A DNA stretch of 64,000 nt from NCBI GenBank assembly GCA_945643635.1, contig CALZFC010000273.1, positions 28,898 to 92,897 of the forward strand, read 5' to 3'. Below the pieces are notes generated by a model, which did no database searches, was not told the DNA's origin, and worked only from the letters and a program-made list of their open reading frames with translations. The position numbers and the translations under genes are program-made. Below are positions 31,302 to 45,800 of the stretch, piece by piece; positions within the stretch are counted from its first letter, which is position 1, and each line of letters begins with the position of its first letter. Source of the DNA: Allodiplogaster sudhausi. Its lineage: Eukaryota; Nematoda; Chromadorea; Rhabditida; Diplogasteridae.

Positions 31302-32741
31302 TCAGATCTCCACAAAAAAATCAACATTCTCATCCCAGAGAGTAAGATCATTTGAGGGCTTTGAAAAGAGTCCTACCAGAGGGGCTCCCTTGAAGCTTAG
31401 ACCCTTGTAGAGTCCAATGGGATCCTTCGCTAACATACTGTCGAAGACCTTATGGTCGTACAGTCTTTCATGGAGGGCCTTGATGAGTGGTGGTGTGTTG
31501 TGCAGCTTGGTGATCTTGATGAAGGACTGCAATACACTGACCACAAAAACTACTTTTATAATATTAGAACTGTGTGTTTTATGACATTTTTAACAATATC
31601 CTATGTTCCTGCTAAAACTGTTTCTTAAGTGGGCAGAATGTTTGACATACCACTCTTGAGGTAGCTGCGAAGGTCTTTTTGAAGTCGTCGAATTCTTTGC
31701 TTACTCTCTGCAAAATCAGTAAATCTTTAAATTGAATGTATTGTTTGCATACTTATTAAATTCGTTGATTTCAATATTCTCCATGTAAGTGTTTTCAGAA
31801 TTTAGGTTCTTCTTTAATAATAGTTGTTTCTAAATTATTACGGAATGATGCAATAAATTTACAGTTAAAATATCACAATAGGTTTAACTTACTCTCTCCT
31901 TCGCTGACTTATCCCTCATCCTGTTGTAGGTAGTGAGCCGAGAGGTCTCCTTGAGAACCATCCTTTTCTCCATTTCTTCGAGGGATCTCTTCAGAGTTTC
32001 GTTCTCATACTGCAAACGAAAATACATCATTTTTATTGTATTGTTACTGAATGGAATTTATAGTAAATTGCTTACAGCTTATTGGTCCTTAACACCTTCG
32101 AGACTCGTTAGTGCTCTATGAATTATTAACTTCAGTTTAAAGAACTGATATAAATATTAAAACTTCATTGCTAAATTATTTTCAAAAAGCGAAATAAAAC
32201 AGTAAAACTAAATTTTTGATTAAGGAATCGAAGAGTGAAGAGTAATAATATGTAGTATCCAGGGATCTTAAAAACTACTGTAACCAAGAAGTGCGTATGC
32301 GATACGAAAACCCAGACGGTAGAGTATACGCAATACGAGAGACGTAGATAGTAGAGTACTGTAGCTTTTAAGTTCCATAGACAAGAAAATCTGTAACATC
32401 ACAAACCATTAGAAGGGACTCCCGAGTCTCTATCTCCTGAGACGAATGAAGTCTTTTTCGCCCAGTTGAGGATTGACCGTCTCCCATCGAGAATCTAAAA
32501 CTGTGATCACTTTTTAATTCAATTTAATTCAACATTGTTACAAATATCAGTAAATAAGACATTAGTTGCAATTATTCTATGATAATTTACTTATGTTGGC
32601 AATCTTTCGTTCTAAATTAGATAGAATTAGTCCAGCTGTTTCTTATTTTATGTGAACATTATCACATGTTTGTTTCTTCTAAAAAATGTCGCTAGGCACC
32701 TAAAAACCGAAAATGCGAGATTGAATAAGAGAAAGAGAGAG

Positions 32742-32783
<42 letters not shown>

Positions 32784-35329
32784 AAGAGAGAGAGAGAGAA
32801 AAAGTAATTGGAACAAAGAGGAGATTGTAGAAATTTTTTTATAATTAGACAGTGAAAACCTGCAAAGGACGAAAGAGGAAATAAAATTACATTAAAAATA
32901 TTATATAAGATGATTGGAATGAGTTTATAAAAAAATTCACAACAAGATTCTCATCAGAAGTTCGAACCCGTACCATCTGCCTGTCAGCCTAACCCACTGC
33001 CGACTTAGCTAAGAACTTTTAAGTTCGGAAGACGGTGATTCCGGAACGGCTCTAATATACTGCTCTACTATTGAAAATCAAACAAAGTTGTCAACTGCAT
33101 ACCTGTAGGATCCATCGAAGCCTTTGCATCCATCGAGGCCCGCTGGCGCCTCCGAAACTGCGTCAGTCTTCTTCTTCAAGATCCCATTGTCACTCCTGCA
33201 GTGAGTTCAAAATAAGATTAAAAGAAAAGATTAAAGGAATAGAATTCCTATTATTTAGACTGTTAAGTGTGTTTATTAATAAAACAGACTTGTAATGGGA
33301 AATAGTTCAAAAAATCTTCAGCAGATGATCGTACCCCGACCATCTCCTTGCCAATCAATCCCTCTACCACTTGAGCTACAAACTTTTAAAATCTCAAAGA
33401 ACAGTCTTGTAAGACATTTTGGTTTGAACAGTTGCAAATTTATTTTTATGTTTATGTTTATCCTTAAAAGGAAATTGGTAAATGAATACTAAAAATTAAG
33501 GAAAAACAAAAGTTTAATGATGAGCGGTAACTTAATAGTAGAAGAGCAAGAAAAGAAAGAGATCGCTTACCTTCCATCTTCGATTCTCGCTTCAGAAGAA
33601 GCTTCGCTGGCCACGGAAGTGACATCATCAATCCTGCAGTGCAGTGAGTCAAGATTAAGATAATAAAGAAAAGTAAAGCAAAGTAAGGAAAGTAAAGTGG
33701 AATAGAAGATCCTCAAAATATTTAAAATTTATAAAAAAATATCAAAATGTGATTAGTAAACAAGTTTAAAAAACGCAATACATAATCCTCAAAGGATGAT
33801 AGAATCCCGACCATTTGATTACCAGGCAAACCCACAACCGTCTTTCGCTACGAAGTTAAAGTTAAAGTAGAATCGTCTTGTAAGACGATGCTTCGTAAAC
33901 AACCCTAATATACTACACGACTATTAAAAATAAGGGAAAGCAAGAGTGGATTCTTACTCGTTTATTTCCTTACTTTTAATTAAATGTAATTTACTGCTTT
34001 ATTTGAAACTACATACCTGTTGTGTTCTTCGTGGCCCACTTCCGACTCCTCAGGGGCCAGCGTGTTCTCAGCAAGCGCAGCCTTACTCCTGCAGAGAATC
34101 CAGATTAAGATAAAAAGAGAAAAAAATTAAAGGTCATAAAATGTCTAAATATAGGGAGTATGGATATGAATTCGTGAAAATTGAAAGAGAATCGAAACAC
34201 CGACCTTTAAGATAAGAAAATCAATACACTGAACGTAAACGACCAGCATGGTAGAGGGGAGAAAAAGAGAGCCGGGTCGAAGGAGGGAGACAGAGAGTGG
34301 AAGAAAGAATGAGAGTAGGAGCGAAGAGGAGAGACAGATACAGAGAGAGAGAGAGAATGCTGAGTTTACTCAAAAGAATTAGTGGGAGGAAAAGAAAGGT
34401 CTTTAAAATAAGTTTTAAAAAAAATTTTGAAAAAAAAAGAACATGTTCTCATTAGACTTGAACCATGATCATCTGCTTACCAGTCCACACTATTACCATC
34501 TGAGTTAAGCACTTATGATCTAAAAGAACTACCTTGCATGATACGCATGCTCCATTGCCCAGGATTTTAAAATTAAAAAATAATAATAAAATAATGTATG
34601 GATATGCGGAAGCAAGCTATAGCCCCTGTAATCTTTGAATGGTAAAAGAGTGCTAACCCTCCAGTGTTGCTGCTGTTCTCGTCCGTTTCGCAGTTGCTTC
34701 GGTTCTCTTCCACTCTTGTCGTACCCGTTCTGAACAGATTCCAGATTTAGACAATTTAAAGAGAGAAAGTAATGTGGAAAAAATTATTAAAAAATGAAAT
34801 TATTTAAAAAAATTAAACAGAAACTAAAGTGTAATTATGAGCTACAAGTTAATAGTAGAAATGAAGATACAGTGCAAAAAAAGGAAAGAGAAAATAACAT
34901 AAAATGGCTAATCGTGAGCAGTTATATTAGATAAAAACAATCTCTTTGCAAAAATGTAATAATTACAGTATCCTTTTAAAAAATTCACATGCTCCACAGC
35001 CCACGATAAAAGAAAAATAACCTATGGGTGTATTGAAGCAAGCTATTGCTCCATGTATTCTTCCAATGCAAAAATAGTGCTAACCCTGTCTTCTTGATGC
35101 TCTCCTCCCCTTCGCGTCTGACTCTCTTCTCTTCTTCTTCAGTGGTAAGCAGCCTGAACAGATACCATATTTATAATTTTTTTAAGAGAGAAAATTAGGT
35201 TTTAAAAAATCAATAAAAAATTATTATAATTATGATCTGCAATTTTACATTAGAAAGGGAGATTCCATTCAAGAAAAAGAATTATAGAGTAAGATAAAGA
35301 GAGACACAGAGAGAAAGGCGATTCTACAA

Positions 35330-35366
<37 letters not shown>

Positions 35367-35664
35367 AAGAGAGAGAGAGAGAAAGAAAAGGGATCGGAAG
35401 TGTGAAAAAATTCCTATACTCTCGTATCGAAAATGAACAGTAAGCAAGTAGAAAATAAAAACCCAAAACCTTTATTAAATAATCTTGTGAAATAAAAATA
35501 AAAAATCCCATTTTTCCCCAAGGAAAAAACGGAAGGAAGATTAAGGAATAAAACTGGATTCAGCATATGGGAAAGTTTAACAAATTGAGATTGTACCTTC
35601 TACTGCTGGGAGTCTTCTCCAAGGTGGAGTGCGAGGTAGCCCCTTCAGCGCCTTCTTCTGACAT
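31302..35664 (-). CDS. Gene A, complete, uncharacterised charged protein (about 307 aa)
   Basis: I assembled ten exons by phase: 35597-35664, 35085-35153, 34658-34729, 34017-34088, 33571-33633, 33103-33195, 32407-32494, 31893-32009, 31651-31707 and 31302-31526 (TGA at 31302-31304). All introns are GT-AG, and the 924-nt sum is 307 codons plus a stop. The first half is polar and low in complexity (Glu, Ser and Lys rich, with a GRKR patch). Exon 8 is a probable coiled coil (ETLKRSLEEMEKRM). The last exon is globular-looking, with a hydrophobic stretch around GLYKGLSFKGAPLVGLF. I see no signal peptide or membrane segment and no family I recognise. The gene crosses the apparent unit boundary at 32074/32075 without disruption, so that position is not the real breakpoint. 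The exon 9/10 boundary is the least certain; it was chosen because it keeps phase 0. Confidence 0.7.
32948..33016 (-). repeat. tRNA-like sequence, gene A intron 6, copy 2
   Basis: Identical to the element at 874-942. Confidence 0.5.
33314..33386 (-). repeat. tRNA-like sequence, gene A intron 5, copy 2
   Basis: Identical to the element at 1240-1312. Confidence 0.55.
33794..33854 (-). repeat. tRNA-like sequence, gene A intron 4, copy 2
   Basis: Identical to the element at 1720-1780. Confidence 0.35.
34446..34514 (-). repeat. tRNA-like sequence, gene A intron 3, copy 2
   Basis: Identical to the element at 2372-2440. Confidence 0.45.
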
Positions 35665-36413
35665 CCTCGATGCGAATCTACTTACTGTAATCAGACAAAT
35701 AAACAACTACAGTACCCTAGTGCGGTTTTGGGACAATCTTATAATTTTTTTTTACCAATCATTACCAAACATAACAATAAAAAGCCTTTAATAAGAAGTA
35801 AATAAATATTGTAATTTTGAACAAATATATAAGATATTTCGACGCTTAGAACATCGCCCGTTTTCTTTAACCCAAGAACTTCTAATTCATGTTTATTCAA
35901 ACCGGGAAATAAAAAAAGAACATCCAAATAAAAAAAGAACATCGAAGAAGAAAATAAGCGGTGCACGAATTAAATTATGAATTATACTTGTGTTATTTTA
36001 CTGCACCAATACTGAATATAAATTAAGAGTAGCATTCACTTAAAAAAAATATTTAATAAATAAGGATCCTTATACTCGACTAAAAACATAAGTAGCTTAC
36101 AAAAATGTTAGAGGGAAAAGTAGTCGAAGAATAGTGGAGAAAACAGGTAAGAGTTAGCGGTCCCCACTAACAACAAGAAATTAAAAATGGCCATAAATAA
36201 AAGTAAATGACGGAATTAGAATTCTTAGAATTAACAAAAAAAGTCAACAAGAGAATGCAATTTTATTCATGAGTCGATGCTGAGAAAGGAGGAAGAGAAA
36301 GGAGATTTAATGCCAGCCCCCCACAAGAAATAAAGCGTTCAAAACTTCCGGGGATAAAAAAAATTAAAAGAATTCGCGAGCGGGCTGGATGAATTGTCGA
36401 GCCTTTTAGCTCC

Positions 36414-38893
36414 TTACTCGTCCTTCTCCAAGTTCTTCAAGTGTTCGAAGAGCACTTTGACTTCCTTCGATGGCATGTCGGGAGCGAAGGTGCAGGTCAG
36501 TTCCATGAACCGAACGAACGTTGAATCTCCGATTTCCTCCTCTATAAGAAATGCGTAAAGCTATGCATTCTATAAAAAATGTTTTTTTTAAACTAAAACT
36601 AAGCAGCGTGTAAAGACAAATATTTTCTTATATTTTTATTTGCAATATTTACAAAATGTCTTTAAACTCGTTTAACGATATGTTATATGCATAATTGACA
36701 ACGAAAATAATTTAACGTGTCACAAACCATTTTTGAAGAGGTAGAACAGTTTCTTGACCACATTAAGAGGCATAGACGGAGAGCTTGACGCGATCGTCTG
36801 GACAAAACGAACAAAGGCAGCGTCTTGGAAGAGGTTTTCTGTAAGAAGTACTTCAAATTGTCAGTAAAAAGTTTTTTTAAAATAAAAATGCGAATACTTT
36901 GTTTCATGATTTCAAACTGTAAAATAATGCAAAAAATATATTTAAAAAAATATGAGAGAATTACCGTTTTCCTTCTTCCTCTCCTCTTCTTTTTTCTTCT
37001 TACGTTCTTCCTTTCTTTTCTTCTTTTCCTCTTGTTTCTTCGCTTCTGCTGCTGCTTCTTCCTTCGTCTTCTCATTCTCATCTAAAAGCTATATATTAGA
37101 AAATGCGGATTATAACGTTAATTACATGTCGGTGTTATATCGAAACTTTTAAGTACGGATGTTCGCTTAATTAAAGGTAGGGAGTTGAGGCATCACAATT
37201 CGAAAAGCCTCGTAGTGCAAAAATTTAAAAATAATAATTTATATTTATACCTAATAAGTATGGACAAAAGTAGTAATATGTATAATAAAATGATGACCTT
37301 CTCCTTTGTGATCAGCCAAGTCCGAAGCAATAGATGGCGCAGTGGTCACGGCAGCTACAATGTTATTGCATAAACGATTAAAACAGATGAAAATATGTTA
37401 GATTTAAATATAATACTAATATGACAAAATTAATTGATGTGATAATTTTTAATAAAAAAAAGACTAAGGTGGAAGTTTAATAATTTAAATGAGGATTCAC
37501 TGGAGGTGTATTCGGGATACTCCAATATACTTGTTAAAGTTGTCTTGTTAAATAAATCATAAATTATCAACACCTTAAACAAAAGTCAAGGTTGGCGAAA
37601 TAATTAGATATAAGAAAATAATGACCAATTCCTGTGGAGGCAGCGGAAACATGAGGCCAGTCCGTTTTCTTGTTTTCCTCATTCGGCGGCTCGTACTCTT
37701 CCACTGGTAGCTCTCTCTTCACTAAATGATTAATAATAAGGAAAATATGCCAAATTGAAATAGAAGGTACTAAAATGACTATAATTCATAACAGATCGAT
37801 GCACATAAAAAAAGTAAAGGAAAAATAGAATTTGCTTATCTTCTGGTACTAACCCGCTCCAAAGTCCTTGATGAATCGATTCTCAGTTCCATATTTGGTG
37901 TTAAAGCGGCTTTCTCTCACCGCCTTCTGTTGCGCGAGTGGGAGGTCACGTATAAAGTCTACAAATTCAAAACTATTTGTAGTCAGTCAACGTTAGTCTC
38001 ACTAACTCCTCTTGTGGTACTTGAGTTCGAGTTCCGGGTTTCCGAAGAATTTCTTCCCCGGCGCTCGATACACGTGTTCGAGGACGAGTCCATTTGGGGT
38101 ATAGTGGATGGGGTAGCCAATCGCGTCAAAATACGCGGAATGGCCATGTCTATGATCAAGGATGATTCTCATGATATCAACTCTTTTCCAGTAATATTTA
38201 AGGCTACGATGACTGAAAAGATACTACCTCAGCAGGATTGATTGAATCATTTCTCGTACAGATCCATTTATGAATCGCAGGCGAAAGTTTTTCCCTTCCT
38301 CTATCTGCGTGGACGCCACTCGATAGATGTCTGGAGTGAGAAGAGTAATCGGCAGAGATTGGCACTGGTTGTAGTGCGTCTTGACAACATCAAGAACAGC
38401 AGTCTTCACGGCAGACACGCTGGGGTCTCCTATGTCGAATCAATTATTAAAACTGCGTGCAGTAATTAAAAGTTTAATGTGCTTGTTCTTGTTTCTTGGT
38501 TATCAATTAAGCCATATCCGTTTTTAATGTTTTTTTTTTAGTTTGTCAAGGCCCATGTCGGGCCTTACGTGCGACAAACAAATCAAGCAAAATAAACGGA
38601 TTTTAATCTAATTCTACTTTTTCGGGTGCTAACATTTTAAAAGTTCTGCAAGTACCCATATGTTCCTTTAAACACATGTGGGAGGAAACACTTCAAATCA
38701 AAAGTTAAATTGCAAAAAAAAAATTACCAGTGTGAAAAGACACAAAGAGGTCTCGGATCCCATCCTGTACTTGTCCCTCTCGGTTTTGATGGAATAGACG
38801 TTCAAAACGCGGGTTGGATGGCTGAGATGTGTCGGATGTCGTATTAGAAGCAGTGTTCTTCGCCATCTTAGTAGGAGGCTCTTGCTCGGCCAT
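36414..38893 (-). CDS. Gene B, copy 2 (385 aa)
   Basis: Identical to 4340-6819 in the exons compared, and every exon shifts by 32074: 38728-38893, 38228-38429, 38007-38182, 37854-37958, 37626-37721, 37298-37354, 36965-37081, 36728-36838 and 36414-36541. With no disabling difference, both copies should be equally functional if the duplication is real. The function is unknown, as for copy 1. Confidence 0.8.
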
Positions 38894-40400
38894 GCTTGTT
38901 CTGCAGAAAGGAACCAGGGTTTCATGATGGTGATTTATTGCATCTGAGGAAAGATCAGATCGGGAGTACTTTTTGGAAAGCCGACAATTATCAAGAGAAT
39001 CTGAGGAACAATGGGACCTCTTTGAAACACACCGGAATTCAAAATTGAACATTTTTTCCGCTTCCTTCCGAAATGCAATTAATCGCATTATTTATAACGT
39101 CAATGTTTGCTTAACATGTTACAACATTCCCCTTTTAACGTGCGAATGCGAAATCTTAAGTCCCACAGGTAAGCAAAATTGCTAACCAAATTAGCACGAG
39201 ATTCGGAGGGAAGATGTCGGCCACAAGAAGACTCCAATTCGGTCGTAGCTCAATTAAAATGTATAAAAAGGTTTTTTTTTTAAACTAAAAGCGTTATTTT
39301 ATATTTGAGATAGATTTTCTTCGCGGAAGTTATTAAAAGAGAGTACGACTCACCACCTACAAATCGTTCTGAATAACGTTATTCGAGGGAGAGCAAAGAG
39401 AGATGCAAACAAGAAAATTAAATAGACGAAGGAAGGGGAAAAGGGAAGTTATGAGGAATTTTAAAGATCGAAATGTGATCAGAATATTCCGTGTGAATTA
39501 AAAGTAACAGCAGGGAACTATATTGGAGGGGGAAATTAAGATGCAATATCAACAATATTTAGAAAAAAAACGCACTTTGTGGTATCAACAAGTAGGAACA
39601 AAGAGAAATTGGGAAAGAAGGGGGCCTCTCCGCTCCCTACCGAGATGAAAAGGTGAACATTTTTTTTCTTCAAATGAATCGTAAGAATATGCATCAAAAA
39701 CTATAAGGCTTTTGAGATTAGAAAACATACAGGGATCATTTGTCTACATCAATCTTCAGCATTTGCTCAAAAATCCAATACTTCCGAGTAAGTGATTTTA
39801 CAATATTACATATTAGCGGAAGAAGGTCCCAAACGGTATGCAACATTGCCAATCGACACGATTTTTATCCCAAACGGTATGCAACATTGCCAATCGACAC
39901 GATTTTTCTCGTGTTTGGAATGAAAAATTTGGCCGCACCTCGAGTCGGCTTCTACTACTTCGAGATCACCTCGAATCAACAAATTCACATTACACGATAA
40001 GTATAAACACAAAACATCTGGGAAAGATTCGGCCTCTCCACTATCTACAGGAAGGCTAAAGAGCATATAATTTAGAAATGAATTGTCAAACATTTAACAA
40101 AATAAGGTTTTTCAATCACAGAAGAGGACCGAAAACAGTTTGTTTAACATGATAAGAATCAACAAGAGTATGTGGGAGAGAGGGCCTTTCCGATCCCTAC
40201 CAGGATGAAAATATAGCAATTTTTTAAAAAATTAATTGTAAGAATATGCACGAAAACCCAATGCTTTTGAGGTTAGGAAAGAAATAATGAGCATTTGTCG
40301 CACCCCACAATTAGAAACAAAGAAATTATGGAGAAGGAGGGGGAAGGGGGCTCTTCGATCCTTTCCGGAATCCAAAATATTAACATAAATTACCAATCTA

Positions 40401-40880
40401 GGTACTATTCGGTTAGTCCTGCCTCAAAATTAAAAAAAATTCTCCAAAATCGACAGAGGAGGTTCTTTGATGCGAGGAAGACGAATATCAATTTTATTTT
40501 TGGTTTTGACGTCATTATAACAAGATATGGCCGGATTATTACAATAGTCTCTAAATCATCTCTCCGAGGTCATTTAATGCGAGGAACGCGAAATTCAACT
40601 CTATTTTTGGTATTGAATTAATTTTCAAAAGATGGGGTAGGTATTTGGAAAAAATTGCATGAAAAACGATCGGCGAACCTCGGAAAAATTAGTTACAGAC
40701 TATTAGAAGCGATAATTTTTTTAACCGTTATTACGGTATCTTCTTAAAATGACGTCAGAATCAAACATTAAGCTGTTATTCGTTGTTCTTCGCATTGAGG
40801 AACCCATAGGGGCGATTTCAGAGAAAAATTTATTTATATTTTTTTCGAAAATTTTGGGGCAGGACTAACCGAGTAGTACC
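40401..40880. mobile_element. Foldback/MITE-like element, copy 2
   Basis: Same element as 8327-8806, carried by the 32-kb duplication. Confidence 0.75.
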
Positions 40881-42822
40881 AAGGGTCATCCCCATTAGCA
40901 ACCGGACACATGAACATGAAATATTAACAATATGACATAAATATCATAAAAGATGAGCACTGAGGGTGAACGTTTAGTATTCACAGTGTTTTGGAAAGCT
41001 TCATAGCAAATGAACTGAGATAGAACGAAGTAAGGAAAACAAGAATAAGAAGAAAAAAATGCAGCCGCCCAAAATAGGTTGGCCGACCATATGGTTCGAG
41101 CCGCAAAATGTGGCCACAAATTATTCGCGCCTTTGAAAGTAAAAGGTGTTTTTAAAAAGAGCACCAGGTATCAATGTGCATATGTCCGCAAAAATACTCT
41201 TTGACATTTTCTACTACGTTTAAGGTTATTCTATATTTATTTCGCCACGATAATCAAATAAAAAAAAAGAGAAGCTGAAATGGTTCACTATAAGTCCACT
41301 TTTGAAAAAAAAAATACTTTTTTAGAGTGAAGTACACCACACAAGTAAGTAAGTATGCACCAAACAAAATTTATTCTCTTTGCCAATTACTATTTATTTT
41401 TATTTTCGCGAATAAAATTAGCCAATTGTTTTGTTTTAATACATTTTAAATGCTATATTCCTTATTCAATAGCACAAAACAGCCAAACTTCATTCAAAAC
41501 ATAAATTAATTATCGGTATTATTTAATAATTATTCATTCTCTCTCTCTCTCTCTCTCTCTCTTTCTAAGTGTTATCCCTTCCGATCGCTTTCTCTCTATT
41601 TCTTACTTTACCTATTTTGAAGCAGAACAAAGTTGTTTTAATTTAATTGAAGACAGAGAGTGTTTAAGAAACAAAGAGATATTGACAACATACCATCATA
41701 ACATAAATCAGACAAAATTCGAGCCACGCGGAATTCCAGGCCGTTTGAAAAAATATCAGAACGCCGGCCGCAGACGCGCGTCCGCAACCCGCCTGGTTTA
41801 AATTCAAGATGGCGGGAGCTTTATTAAAATAAATTTAGCGACGTGTGTCAAAGATTTATGCCGTGAGGAGAAAATTTGTGATTATGTCTTTAGAATCCCT
41901 GCGATAGATTTACCTGGCAAACGCAATTCCTAGGTGCAAGGCAACAGGTGAGATGGCTTTGATGACCAATCAATGATAAAGAGCAAGAGATAGAGAGAGA
42001 GAAACACAGAGAGAGAGAGAGATGGCGAAAGAGAGAGAGAGAAGAGAGACAGAGACAGAGAGAGACAGAGAGAGACAGAGAGAGAGACAGAGAGACAGAG
42101 GGAAGTGTGAGAGCGAATAAATAGGCGAAATATTAAAATCAGAGATAAAATAGAGGGCAAAACAAACGAGTCTCCAAAGCAGTGGAGAGTGATACGAAAG
42201 AAGGAAAAGGACTAATTAGGTGTGAGGATTAAGAGTAGCTCTGTGAACAACTGCTCGACAGGTCTCTTACTCCGTTTCTCTCTCCCTCTCTCTGTTTCAC
42301 AAAATTAGGTTATTATGCATTATTTTAAATAGTCCATAGAATAAACTAAGAAAATGCAAATAATTGATTGAACGATAACAAGTAACAATTGGAAATGTCG
42401 AGAATGTAATAAATAGAAATGAGAAAATAATTTAGAGTGTATATATGAATTATATTTTTATTTTGTTTAAAAACATGAATTTTAAATAAAATATAAAAAT
42501 TAAGTGCTGTTATAAGTTGAGATATATTGTGTTAGACTGCTTAAACCAGGCGGGGAACTCGTCAAGCGAGAACCTGGCAATTTTCGAGCATGTAAACCCG
42601 TTTCGCCCCATTAATCTCGCGACGGGATTTTTTTGTTGAGAGTATGTAACTTCTCATTCAAACAATGCAGTTACCCGCCATTTGCTTCTTTCAATTATTT
42701 CACAATCAGTAAGATTTCATATTGAAACAAAGCGTTAACTTTGCGCAATCTTGTTATTTATTTGCTTCTTGCAAGTTATTCACAAATGCTTGCTTACTGA
42801 GCAATTAGACTCACATCTTTAT

Positions 42823-45800
42823 TCAGTTCTTTTCTTCCTCATCTTGGGGATTTTCCTCCTCATCGGAAGATACGACGTACTGAAGGTCGCCTTCTTCGTC
42901 ATCACTAAAGAAGTGAATATCTTCATCGATTTCAGGCATTGCCTGTATGATATCATTGTTATCAACGGCATTCTCATCCGTTGTCTTGTTCTCAGCTACA
43001 TCGCCATTCTGCTTTGCGGCAAACTCTTGCTGCAACTGATAAGTTAAGTCATCAAGCTCTTTTTCGAGCTGTTCTTGATCAATCTCTTCAACTTGATTAT
43101 CTTCTTCATGCTGTTCGGGGTCATTCTCTGCCCCTTCATCGTCATCAAGATTCAAGCCCTCAAACGGGTCAACATCTGGTTCGTCAGCCAGTGCAGGAGG
43201 ACTGTTTGTGATCTCATAATTTACCATCGGGTACAGTTCTCGGAAAACAATATTTCTGACAACGGCATGCTTTCCGTTCACTTTGTCTTCTATGACAAAT
43301 TCTTTTGGTATCAAAAGTTTGAGATGTGCCTCATTCTTAACTCTCGAGATGGCCACATAGAAGTGCCCGTGGGAAAATGTCGGAGTTCTCAGATCGAGTC
43401 CGACTCTTACCAGCGTCTGGCCTTGACTCTTGTTAATCGTGCAAGCAAAGCACGCCCTTATCGGGAACTGTCTTCGTGTGAATTGTACGCCACTGTTACG
43501 ATCGAGATAATTCAACACGATTCTCGGCAGGAATACCTCTTCTGGTGGATTCACAGTCACATTTCTGCATCTTAGTAGTATGACATTTCTGTCCGCTGAG
43601 TTTACTTTCACTGCGTTCAAGAACACAAGTTTAGTGCCATTGCACAATTTGTTCTCAATGTCAATGTTCCGCAGAAGCATGACGGGTGTTTGCGGTTTCA
43701 AAACCAGCTTATGAGCAGGCATTCCATTGGGCGTCATCGCCTCCAAGGTTGAGATCAAATCTACGGGCATGCCCATATGCTCTGCTTCTTCAGGAATCTC
43801 AGTGATTCCTATAAACTCTTCTGCTTCGCCAGGTAGCAAGTTCATAATTTTCTCATTTAGTTTGAGTACTGCATCATTTCGAACTGCGAGGATTGCTCTT
43901 TTGCTCATCTCTTCACCGTTGCATAGGACTTCCTCCGGATACACGGAGTCTATTAGTGCGTCCTCATCGGCGCATAGCATTCTTTCAGGTACACGAATGT
44001 GCAATCCGTCAAAGTTTGCAGTTCCTTCTCCAACTTCAGTCTGATATTTCAGAAATACTTGTTGGTCCTTGTCGACCCTCATGTTAACAGTCAGTTTGCA
44101 CTGCTCAAACTTGTCGTAAATAGGTGCATTGTTCAGTGTGTAATTCAAGATCTGCTTATCTCGAGCACTTGGTATAACGGGCAAAATTTGCTTCCAGTCT
44201 CCACCGAGGAGAACGACACGTCCACCAAATGGCTTATCTTTCTGGTCTCTGGGCGCAGCGACCCTCATTGTTCTGTCAACAAAACTCAAGATTGCATTCG
44301 ACTGCATTGGGGCCTCATCCCAAATGATGACTTCAACTTGTCTCAAGAACTGACCCTTGTCTGAGGTGATGTCAAGGTTTGTCTTGTCCAGCTCATCATA
44401 TTCGAGCGGAATTCCAAAACCACTGTGAGCGGTCGTACCATTCTTCAATAGAGTTGCTGCAATGCCGGTTGAGGCAACAGGTAAAACAACCTTTTCGTGT
44501 GCAATGCACCAATTGATTAAGTACTCGTAGAGGAATGTCTTTCCACAACCACCACTTCCAGTCACAAAGAAGCAACGCTTTTCGGCACTTGTGTCAGAGA
44601 TGGCAGCAATGATTTGCTCCGAAATTGACTTCTGGCCCTCATTTAGCATGGGTTGCATTTCATCTGCTCTCTTTTGAGCCTCTCTCTTGTCTTCAGACAT
44701 GAACTTTCGCTCAAGAGCTTCATTCCTTCTAAGCTCCGGCAATCCAAACTGCTTGAGCGTCATGTTAGAGTGTCTTATGATCGACTGAATGTGCCTGAGG
44801 ACTCTCTGCACTTTCTCTTCTTCAGAGTATTTATGTTGCTTATCGCGGTCAAACATGTCTGCCTTGTACTTTTCAAAGAGTTCTGCCGGACTGGGTGGCT
44901 GACAATTCATCAGAATGACGCAGAAGAGTCTGAGGAATGCTCTTGGATTCGGTATAGACTCGCTTGCAAGGTTAAGACATGCGTCCCACTCCTTGTCATC
45001 TCTCAAAAGGCCTCTTGCCCGAGAAGACTCATCAAAGGTTGCATATGTGGTGCTTCCATCTTCTGATTTAAGCAAATCAGCAAAGCAAGTGTAGCCAGTA
45101 AGGCTTCTCACCAGACAGTGAAGGCCGTAAAGTTCCCTGTTTCGGGGGCTGATGGGAGACAGGTACGCAATATTACGCTCAATCTGTCCAGTACGTACAT
45201 ATGGCTTGTACATCTTTGCCTTCTGATCCCATCTGTATCTTTCTTCAACTTCAAGATAAGTCAGTTTTCTTGCATCTTCGTCACGTATGTTTAGCTCCAT
45301 GAAAGCCATGAATCTGGAGGTGGCTCTCTCAGCTCTTTGTTCTCTCTGGGCGGCAGTATCATCAGCTTTGACAACCATATGTTGCTCACCTTCCAGATGA
45401 ATGTACAATGCTGTAACGCAATGAGATATACCATGCAGTGGCAGGCCAAGTCTGCAGAATGAAGCCTCAATTGAGGATATGCTTCTCGCATTCTGGAAAG
45501 TCTTTGTTTCGTCAAGGTCAACCAATTGCCTGACTTTTCCATTTTTTTTCTCGTATTCATTTCTGAGTACGATGCCTTTGGCATTCATCTCATCTTCTTC
45601 CATATCATCAATTTCCAAAGCAAGGAGATCAACGCCCTTGAAAATGTACTTGAAAATGTACTTGAATGTAGAGATACTCGTAGAGGCCTCTACATTAATG
45701 TGACAGCCATACTTCATCAGGAGATATGGATTGTGCGGAACAACATGTCGATTCGTTGCAACTCGTGCATTCTTTCCTTTTGAGTAGACAATGTTTGCTC

